Assembly: GCA_003116975.1 (NCBI GenBank) | Contig: BGKB01000120.1 | Coordinates: 1-64,000, forward strand | Length of the DNA: 64,000 nucleotides | Direction: 5' to 3' | DNA from: Aurantiochytrium sp. KH105 | Lineage: Eukaryota; Sar; Bigyra; Thraustochytrida; Thraustochytriidae | Part shown: positions 40,074 through 49,400 of the stretch, piece after piece | Position numbering within the stretch: the stretch's first letter is position 1 | Layout of the letters: the number at the start of each line of letters is the position of its first letter | Notes under the pieces: model-generated | What the model was told of the DNA's origin: nothing | Databases searched by the model: none | The model's input: only the letters and a program-made list of their open reading frames with translations | Position numbers and translations under genes: made by a program

Positions 40074-41005
40074 GCTCGGACCGGGCGCCGCTGCCGGGCC
40101 TCTTCCCGCGCCCGCCTCGCCCCGCGCCAACGCGAACCCCGCCGCGCCGAGTCCGCGCGAGAGCTCCGGGCAGGCGGGCTGCTTCGCGCTCTGCGCCAAC
40201 TTTGCGAGCCCCGCTTCGCCGACCTTGTTGCAGTAGAAGAAGAATAAGGAGGAGAAGAAGAAGAGACCTGGCACCTTTAGTGCGGGAAGCCGTGCTTGCT
40301 GATCGCGTTCTCGCGGGGGCTCGAAACTTGCAAGTCCGGGCGTCTTCCCCAGCGTTGAAGCCAGTATCTGCGACAGGTTTATGCCTGCGCTGCTTCGCCG
40401 ACAGGCACGTGGTAGTTATACAGAGAGAAGAAGTTCAGAAACTTACGTCGTCCCAGACTCATCGCGTCCTCGTCATACGCTAACATCCACGCTTCTTTAT
40501 TTGTTATTGTCAATCCACCAACATTGTCGCCAAGCTCTGCGCCCGCCAGCGCGCCGCTTCGGAGGCGCTACTTCGCCGAGAGGCACAGGTTAGTTATACG
40601 CGTAGAAAAAGAAGAAGAAGAAGTTCAGAAAGTCAAGTCGTCCCAGACACCGTGCTCATCGCGTCCTCGTCATACGCTAACAATCCACGCTTCTCCATTT
40701 GTTATTGTCGCCAAGCTCTACGCCCGCCAGCGCGCCGCTTCGCAGGCTTCTCCTCGTCCAAAACGACCCCCAGGGCACCACCACCAAACCTGGTCGTCCC
40801 AGGCCCCGCGCGGTACCCCTCCGCGGTACCTCGCTTCTGGACGCGTCCCACTTTGTAGGACCCTCGCCGCGGCGGCGTCCCAGAGAGCGGTACCGGGCGC
40901 GGGGCCTGGGACTCGGGCGACCAACCAAAAAAGGACGTCGAGCAAATCGCGATCGCGAGAAGAGTTTTCCACGCGCGATGGCGCGCGGCGCAGCGACGCG
41001 CGGCG
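40074..41005. other. Divergent promoter region with tandem repeats, ends at assembly gap
   Basis: Upstream of the DAG kinase (-) and of the gene that continues past the gap (+). About 350 bp consist of a tandemly repeated 178-bp unit. The part at 40740-41005 is GC-rich and in frame with the downstream gene, but without a decisive start codon. Confidence 0.6.
40393..40745. repeat. 178-bp direct tandem repeat, two copies
   Basis: Copy A begins at about 40393 and copy B at about 40571, running to about 40745. Shared landmarks in order: CTTCGCCGA, TAGTTATAC, GAAGAAGTTCAGAAA, CGTCGTCCCAGAC, TCATCGCGTCCTCGTCATAC, TTTGTTATTGTC, GTCGCCAAGCTC and GCGCCCGCCAGCGCGCCGCT. Small indels separate the copies. 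Confidence 0.88.
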
Positions 41006-41312
41006 NNNNNNNNNNNNNNNNNNNNNNNNNNNNNNNNNNNNNNNNNNNNNNNNNNNNNNNNNNNNNNNNNNNNNNNNNNNNNNNNNNNNNNNNNNNNNNN
41101 NNNNNNNNNNNNNNNNNNNNNNNNNNNNNNNNNNNNNNNNNNNNNNNNNNNNNNNNNNNNNNNNNNNNNNNNNNNNNNNNNNNNNNNNNNNNNNNNNNNN
41201 NNNNNNNNNNNNNNNNNNNNNNNNNNNNNNNNNNNNNNNNNNNNNNNNNNNNNNNNNNNNNNNNNNNNNNNNNNNNNNNNNNNNNNNNNNNNNNNNNNNN
41301 NNNNNNNNNNNN
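41006..41312. other. Assembly gap (307 N)
   Basis: A run of undetermined bases. It falls within or just before the 5' part of the following gene and next to the 178-bp repeats, a likely reason for the failed assembly. The true gap length may differ from 307. Confidence 1.
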
Positions 41313-41313
41313 C

Positions 41314-42771
41314 AAGACGCTCGAGGAGTCGCTCGCGCGGGACTCCTCGGCGCGCAGGAGGAAGCAGAAGCTGGAATTGCTCGTGCAGCAGCTCCGCGAC
41401 GGCATCGAAAAGGACGAGGACGAGCTCAGGTGCTGGTACCCCGGCAAGGCCGAGCACCTCCGCGCCCGCGAGGCCGCGAAGAAGAAGTACGATCCGAACA
41501 AGCTCAGCGGCGCGGCGCGCCCTGCAGAGGAGGCCTACCCGTGGCTCTACCCAGACTACCACGCCAAGAAGGAGCGTCTGGCACGCGAGGAGGAGGAGCG
41601 CGAGCAGAACAAGGGCGAGGACATCCTTGCCAAGTTCAAGGGCCACTGGGGCAAGCATGTTCGTACGCGCGAACTCGCAGGCCGCTACCTTGAGCTTGCC
41701 ATCCGCCTCGCCCAGAGCGCAGACACGGCTCTCGTGGGGAGCGCCATGGCCCGCGCCAGGAAGATTGGCGACATTGTTGCTAAACTCCAGGTCAGCGATG
41801 AAGACGGTGCTCTCGGCCTCTGGGTCCCCTGGCTGGCTGTGGCTCACGCCTTCCAAGATGCCGACCTCGATAAGATGCGCGACGCCACGGAAACGGCGCA
41901 CCTCGAGAATGTTGACATGAGTACCGCAGGCCCCTTCGCACGTATGCTCCTTTGGGATACGGCTCTTTATGCGCATGTGGCTGCCTTTGTGCTCAACGAG
42001 GGCGAGGAGGCCGAAAAGATGGCAACGGCTGCCATCGATCGCGCTGTCGCTGCCAATCCTGCTGTGGCGCGGTGCCTGCTTCTCGATGGTGCATATGAGG
42101 AAGCCGTGGACGGAAGTGAGGTCGACGAGATTGTCTCGCAGACCCTTGACGCTGCCATTTCCAGCTTTGTCAAATCAAAGGCTGATCTGCCTACCCTTGA
42201 AGAACCCTCGTGGGACAAGGAGGAGGAGGCCATTGTGTACTTTGTTCGATCCATTAGCGCGTGGCGAGATGCGGATCCATGCTGGCGCGAAATGATCGCT
42301 ACTGCACTGCAAAAAGCTCAGGCTGGAAAAGAGGGGAAAGTCGTCGTCACTACAGACGCCGACGACGATGATGCCGAAGTTTCTGTGCTTGCGCGCATGT
42401 ACCAAAGTGTCGAGATCGACCCTTTCGAAGAAGTTGCTCAAGATGAGAGCGACGAAGAGGGAGAAGAAGAAGGAGATGATGATGATGATGATGGCGAAGA
42501 CGTTGACTCCAAAATCAATGATAATCCAGGCAAAGCTCATGGCAAGGAAGACGATGACGATCAGCAAGAAGATGACGAAAATGAGGACGAGGATGAAAAC
42601 GACGAGGACTTGCGGCCAGCAGCAGCAGCAGCAGCAGCAGAAGCAGGATCATCATCGTCATCGAAACGCTCTGCACGAAGACCTCTGAGTTCTCGCCAGA
42701 ACAAGCGACGCAAACGTCAGAGGAAGCAAAGCTCCAAGCCCAACAAGCGCCGCGACACCCGCGGCTGGTGA
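41314..42771 (+). CDS. Conserved-looking protein of unknown function with acidic tail (5' end lost in gap)
   Basis: 485 codons are open from the right edge of the gap to the stop. The N-terminal part is a charged helix (ARDSSARRRKQKLELLVQQL). It is followed by an alpha-helical region of about 300 residues with Ala/Leu-rich helices (ELAGRYLELAIRLAQ, MLLWDTALYAHVAAFVLNEG) that could be TPR-like. Then comes a strongly acidic Asp/Glu stretch (about nt 42440-42615), an Ala and a Ser run, and a Lys/Arg-rich end that would serve as a nuclear signal. Acidic plus basic tails suggest a nuclear or nucleolar protein or histone chaperone-like factor, but I do not recognise a family. The start codon lies in the gap or just left of it. 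Confidence 0.75.
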   Translation, partial: KTLEESLARDSSARRRKQKLELLVQQLRDGIEKDEDELRCWYPGKAEHLRAREAAKKKYDPNKLSGAARPAEEAYPWLYPDYHAKKERLAREEEEREQNKGEDILAKFKGHWGKHVRTRELAGRYLELAIRLAQSADTALVGSAMARARKIGDIVAKLQVSDEDGALGLWVPWLAVAHAFQDADLDKMRDATETAHLENVDMSTAGPFARMLLWDTALYAHVAAFVLNEGEEAEKMATAAIDRAVAANPAVARCLLLDGAYEEAVDGSEVDEIVSQTLDAAISSFVKSKADLPTLEEPSWDKEEEAIVYFVRSISAWRDADPCWREMIATALQKAQAGKEGKVVVTTDADDDDAEVSVLARMYQSVEIDPFEEVAQDESDEEGEEEGDDDDDDGEDVDSKINDNPGKAHGKEDDDDQQEDDENEDEDENDEDLRPAAAAAAAEAGSSSSSKRSARRPLSSRQNKRRKRQRKQSSKPNKRRDTRGW

Positions 42772-43418
42772 GTTGACGCAGCGAATGTAATTATTTTCTC
42801 TGTTTTCACCTCTTCAATGGCTCGGGTCTCTCGATCATAGTGCCAAAATTCATACCACCGCGATCCTTTTACTCTCACTTCGTTCTCACAGCGGAAGTTT
42901 TTCCCTCGATTCGTTGTTCATGGGCGCAAATACGTCTCGCCTATTTCTTGTCGTTGTCGGTGCTGCTGCTTTTGCTGTTGCTTTTGCTGTTTTTGCTTCG
43001 TTCTCCCTTTACCTTCTTCCCTCCTTCCTTTCTTTGCCTTCGTGTTGACAGCAGAACTGATGTATAAATCTCGCGGCAGTCGCCATCGCGTTTAGCAGCC
43101 GGTTGGCGGCAGTGACTCCTCGTTTTCCAAGTGTTGGATTTTTTCTGCTTTTCGCGCTTGGTTTTCTCGAGTAGTAGGTTTGTCTTGAGAGTTCGAGGCA
43201 ACCGAGTCAACGACGATCCTCGTCATCAAACCCGAACGCGCTTGCAGACAGTCGCTTGAGGCCCTCGCCTCTTCGGCTGCGCGGGCGCGGCGGGCGGAGC
43301 GCGGCAGGAGGGAGCTGAGCGCCGACGAGAAGGAAAAGGACACGGAGAAGAAGACCACCGCAGTGGCCCGAGAGCCTGCGCAGATCTCCTCCGACGGCGC
43401 GGCGAGGCGGCGAGAAAG
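42772..43418. other. Intergenic/promoter region of the ubiquitin protease gene
   Basis: T-rich first part with (TGCTTT)-like runs (about 42957-43000), then a candidate TATA box and a GC-rich leader. No gene seen. Confidence 0.5.
43063..43069 (+). promoter_or_regulatory. Candidate TATA box of the ubiquitin protease gene
   Basis: TATAAAT in an otherwise GC-rich context, about 350 bp upstream of the ATG. Orientation fits the plus-strand gene. It would imply a leader of about 320 bases. No start-site data can be derived from sequence alone. Confidence 0.3.
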
Positions 43419-46400
43419 ATGACACCCTGGCTGAGGGCAGGCGCGCTCGGCGCGGCGGCGGCGACATCGACGCAGCCGTCGCCGTCGCCGCCCGCGCGCC
43501 CTGAGCTGCCTGGACCCAGAGCAGGCCAGAAGGAGGCCCGCCGCGATGCCATCGAGAAAGCTCAGAAGCTGGCTTCCATTGCCACGGATATCTTTGGCGG
43601 GGCTGCGCAAGATATCAACCGTGAGGAGCTCGACGGCGGCGATCTGGCGCCAATTGTGGCAGAGGTCGTAGCCTCTTTGCAAAACACAGAGCCCATGCAT
43701 GTACTCTGTCTTGCAACGGCGTGCCAGCCTGGCTTTACCGGGCACGGCGCAGCTGTCATCCTCGTCAAGGCCCTTCGCCACGATATGGATGTCTTTGTCC
43801 TCGGAACTCTCCAGGGACTCGTGATTGCGCGCAAGCCGACTTTGCTCGCGTCTCTGGCTGTCCCCCTTGCTCGCGTTGTACTCGAGGACGGAAACAGGCC
43901 TCTAAGGCTGGAAAGACGCCAAATACTCGAACTCCTGCTGTTGGGCTCCGTTTCGTCCCCGGGAGTCATGCTTGAGCTGGGGTCCGCAATTGAATACGCC
44001 TCCCCAGAAGTCGCAGAACTACTGGCTGGCGCGCACTGGGGGCTCGCTCATGCATGTGCGGCACCGCGCACGCTCGAGTCTCCGTTCGGCGATGCGGCGG
44101 CGCGCGAAGCAGCCATGCGCAGCAATTCCTGGGTGCATAACGGTGCCGCTCGGCCCTCTCTGCTCCCCGGGAGGCCCGGCAACGACCACTTTGCCTTTTC
44201 TTACCCGTACTTTTCCTGGCCAGAGGGTCGCTGGGTTCTCGAGCCTAGCCCTGGCCAAGGCGACAGCCCCGCCTTTACACTTCACGCTCAAAATTGCGCT
44301 TTCGGAACAAGCGTGGAGGGTTGTCTCCTCGAGCAAGATGCTGATGGCCCCTTGCTTGTCAAAGGGACTGTGGCTCGCACGAGTGGACGCAATTACGCTG
44401 CCGTCTACGCCTCGGTCCGCGACCGTGCGAATGCTTCGCAAAGGAACCCTTACCCGCTCATGATCAGCCACTGGTCGGGGCGCGAACTTCGTGGCTGGAG
44501 AGCACGGGGCGCGGATCGCTTGATCATGCTCGGTGTCCCGCGTCTCATTCAGGCGAGCCTCGACGTCGAAGCCATAAACGACACGGGCGCTGAGCGAATG
44601 CTACGAACCGTTGCCCTTGCCGCAGGCCAGACCTTGCAACTAAGCAAAGGAGAGCTCTCCGGAGGAGATGGTTGGGCCGTACAGACATGGATTTACCGAA
44701 AGAATGAGCGCCCCGCGTCCGAGTGGATCGAAATTATGCGCATCGGTCGCCTCAGTCTCCGCATGCAAGAATCTCCGGCCGGCCTTGAGCTCGCCATCGT
44801 GGAAACAAAGTCGCAGAGCGTGGTTGTTAGTGCTCAAGGAAGTCTCCCCGACGCGAAGTGGCTGCAAATCGTTTGCTTCGGAAAGACCTCCGATGGTGTC
44901 GGTTTTGCTGTCAATGGGGACCACATCATGACCAACTGCAGAGATTTTGATCTCGGCTCACAAGCGCTAGAGGCTCCCGAGCTGTGCTCTTCGCACCTTT
45001 TGTACGGCTTTTTCAAGGTTTGGAAACGTGCCATTGATGTAGCAACCATCTCGCGCGAATATCAGCGTGGATTTTCTTGCGCCGTAAACGCCGAAGAGGT
45101 TGGCTCACTCCTCGCTTTTTGCCCGCTCCAGGGCGTTGGCCCAACTGCCTTGTACGACGTGTCTGGTCATGATCGCCACCTTGTCGTGGTGACACGCTCG
45201 TCGTCTCAAGCATCGTCCGTTCTCGCAACAGCCGAAGTATCAAGCCGCGAGACCGACACTTCTTTGCCACCGACGTCGCCTTTGTACGGCTTGCATTCTC
45301 AAGGCGAGCTCTTTTCCATTGGTCCTGTTCTGGATACTCGCGGCGGACGACAAGCTGGAGTCAGCCTTAGTCCTGGAGCCTCACTTTGGACACAACGTCG
45401 CCTTCCCATCGCGGACGGTGCCGAAGCTGAGTTCACCATGTGCATCAAACCAGGAACCCAGGCCTGTCTTGTCTTGCATGCCGGTTCGTACTGGGATGTT
45501 CTCAAGTACACGTATCAGCGGCACGGAGCTTTCGACCGCCAGGTGCGACTGTTCCTCTCGGTTGACACGGTCTCCGGGCATGGTTTCCAGTACAGAATTT
45601 CCGTGCAAGTGGCCCAGCCCCATATTCAAACCCTTGTGCAGCTTCCCTGCGTGGGGTTCACTCCAAGTGCAGAAGTAGGCAAGTCCAGGGATGGAATCGA
45701 AATTCGTGTGGGCATTGCGTACTCAAACACTCATGAGCTTTCAATCCTGGTCAACAACAATGTACTCGCCACCCTGGCCGCCGATCTCCCCTCCCTCCTC
45801 CGAATGACAATCTTGGACGGCGTCTTTCTCGGCGTCATGACCAATACGCAGCCTCTCGCCGTGCTCAGGATCCAAGCACGGGCAAAAGAAAGTGCTGGCG
45901 CCGAGAGCCGCCGCCTTCCGTGGGAGATTTCCGGAAAATCTTCCTTGCTCGCCGCTGCGGATGCTCCAGGCGGGACGAACGAGTCATCGGCCTCTGGTAG
46001 CGGGACTGCCCAGACCGCAGGGGACTACTCGCCGCTCATCGACCTTTCGAATGCAGCAAGTTCCGCGGCCGCAAGTGACACCCCACAGCAATGGCAATGC
46101 CCAGTTTGCACGTGCTTAAATGCTCCGAGCGCCACGATGTGTGAGGCATGCAATAGTCCCAACCCCAATTCTGGTTCAACATCCACTGCATTGGTCCCAA
46201 TCGCGTCACCAGGTCCGAGCTCTGGTTCGAGTGGTGCATCCTCGCAATGGGCGTGCTTGCAATGCACATTTCGCAATGCGGCTTCTAACTTAGTCTGCGA
46301 AATGTGTCAACAGCCTCGGCCAGCGAGCGCAGCGCCTAGTGACCCGGGTCCCAGCGCAGCGAGCGGCGTTGAGGAAGCTTGGAATTGCTCCATATGCACA

Positions 46401-49400
46401 TTGCGCAACCCGGCCTCAAATGTGGCGTGCTCCGCATGCAGTTCGCCACGTCCCAGCGTACCAGCCTCTGGCCCAGGCACCACCTCAGGAGCCGCAGGTG
46501 CTGAAGCCGGGGCAGGTGGATCGGCAACGACAACGGCGACGGCGACGGCCGCAGCAGCTTCAGCGCCGGGGCAAAGTGCTGCGTCGACTAAAGTCGAAGA
46601 CGGGAAACTTCGCGACGCGATCAAGGCGCGCTGCGAAAATCTAGAGGCTGCTCTCCAAGCGGAAATGGTGCGAATGGCCTACTCTCTCAGCGACGAGGGA
46701 AGCGGAGACGACTCGGGGCTTCCGATGTTGGACAGTATTGGAAACTGGGACACCACATTGGGTATTCTGGATGTTGTCGCAGCGGCTGGGGACGAGGATC
46801 GAATCGTTTACGAATTGGATGGAGAGTATGGAGACAATCAGGGCCGCTTTCAGCTTCTCGCGCATGTCGACCCAACATCGGTGACTTGGCGCATCGCGGG
46901 AGCTTGGCTTGCGCGAGGCGTGGGTCGAAATGGGCCACACTATGTGGACTTGCGGCTCGACGATGCAGGAGAGCGCTTATTCGGAACCTGGGCTTTTGGG
47001 GACGCTGCTTCCGGGAATTGGGACGCCAAGCTCGAGGCAGATGCGGAACAGTGCCGCGGACTCGTCCAACGTCTGCGGGAAACAACAATTGTAACATCTC
47101 TGACGGAAATGGCGCTGCGCGATGCGCGCGAGGCTCAAATCAAGGTCACCGACGATGAAAAAAACTTTCCCTTTTCGCCTTTCGCGTCGGGGCTCCGTAA
47201 CATGGAGCAGGGACTTTACAACGTGTGTTATCAGAACTCGCTTCTGCAGGCGCTTTTTGCCACGAGTGCGCTGCGACGTGCGCTGTTGTTCCCCCCGGAG
47301 GGGACAATGATGGACAATGCTCTTATTCACGCTCTCCGCGAGCTGTTTGCACGACTTCTCGTATCACAAACACCTGTATTTGCTTCCAGAGGGCTGCAAA
47401 AGGCCCTCTCTCAGGACTGGCGTACGGGCGAGCAAATGGATGTCTCTGACTTTCATAACTATGTCTTTGCTAAGCTCGAAGACGCTTTCCCCCAAGGTGC
47501 TCTACTCGATGAACTTTTCGGGTACAGCGTTGCCCAGATTCGTCGATGCGCTTCGTGTGGGACGGCCAAAGTTATGGATGAGGCCGGGCGCGGCCTTGCT
47601 GTGACCTTGCCCGGTCAGTTCATGCCCATCACAGACATTACTGCGGTAACTTGCGCAACCAAGTCGAGACTTCACGAAGTTCGAGTTCCCGACGGCTTTG
47701 AGCTTATTCGTGCCAATGTTAATGCAGACAAGGACGATCACCCGTGCGTTTTTCTATGCGTTCGTCGCGATCCGGACGCCGAGCCCGTTACCGAGCTGCT
47801 CGTTCGGGTCGTCCCAGGTACAGACCCGGTTCCGGGGACTCCGAATGGGTACAGAAGCGTAGGCGTCAATCTGAACCCTGGGCCCGAACCTCCGGCGCCG
47901 ACCCCAGCAGAGGCTGCCGCGAGAGCAGCTTCTGGTGCTCCCGCGCCTTCGCCCGCATCAAACGGAAACAAACCAGATCAGGTGTATCTGTTTTTCCAGT
48001 GCGGCGCACGCGGTTCCCCCATCACGGACCTCAACGTTCTTGTTGGCGCGGAAAATATTGCTTCGCCCCCGGAGGACGCGCGCGTCATCTCCACTGACCT
48101 GAACCCAAGCTGGCAGGCTCGAGCCGTCGTGACTGGAGTGCCAGTCAACGCAGGTGCGACAAGCGCATCATCAAGTGCAGGGGCAGGAGCAACGGTTCCA
48201 GTTGCGCAAACTGCGGCTTCGGGTTCGACCTCTGGCGCTGGGCCTGCAACGACACCTGTCAAGCTTTGCTACATGCGAGGCATGCCCGTGACAGATGTAT
48301 TGGTCTCGACGGCGCCGCTTTTGAACCAGGCAGCAGAGTACCAGGTACTGGACACGCCTCTGAACCTTGCCTTGGATCCTTCGCAAAGCGCGTCGAGTGA
48401 TGTCTTTCTTTGGTTTAGCGATTCGCGCGTTTTTGTCAAGCCAATCACAGACCTCGTACTCGTTGAGCGCGCGCAAGAGGCTCAATTCAGAGAGAATGGT
48501 TTTGAGTCATGCGGTACATTCGTTTTCCGCGGCGGACGCACGCTAATGAAGAGACGTGGTGAGGGGACTCCTATCACACAAGTCTCCATCTTTCGCGCCC
48601 CTCGCGTGGTGCCTCCGTATCGCTTCAACGAAGTCCTAGACCTCTACGAGCGCCGCCTCACGACGGATCATAGAGGTAACGAACGCGACGGCACAAGCGC
48701 CTCTTCCTCCTCCTCTTCATCATCATCATCGTCTTCCTCGTCGCCATCCTCCTCGGCGGCGACGGTAACAGCAACAACCCCGGAGGCTGGTGACTTGCCA
48801 AGCGCATCGGACGAGGTCGCTCTGGCAGCGCAAGTGAAAGAGGCGCCAGGAGGCGCTCGTGTTAAAGCTGACCCCATTCGTGCTCTCTTTGATCGGAATT
48901 GGTTGCCGCAAATCTCGTCAAACAAAGCAAAGAATGGATCGGGCTCGTCGGGGTCCGGGTCCGCAAGCTCGAACCAAAACATGGACCCTCCGCCCGGTCT
49001 TGCCATTGGTCGCGGCAAGACCTTGCAGCTACGAGGTCTCAATGAACCTGTACAGGCTGGGTTTTTCCATGGTAGCTTTTCGAGGCTAGGCCCTGAAGGT
49101 CAAGCAGGAACTTTACACGGCACAGCATTCTTCCGGCCCGAGTCCCTCCGCTGGTCCTTTCTTGGCTATGCATGCCAGGAAAACAACAATGTCAATTTCG
49201 TTGAGTTTAGCTTTCAGGACCGCGGCGGTGGAAATTGGGGCCTTTCCGGCTTTGCAATCAATTCAGCCAGTTGCTCGACTTCGATGGCCGCTGCCCAGAT
49301 CAACGTTGATGGAAAGCGCGTGAGCTCAACGGCCCAGGGCGCGCAAGGCCCGATTGTGGACCTGTGCGTCCTCCGAGATGGCGAGGCCATCCCTTCGGGC

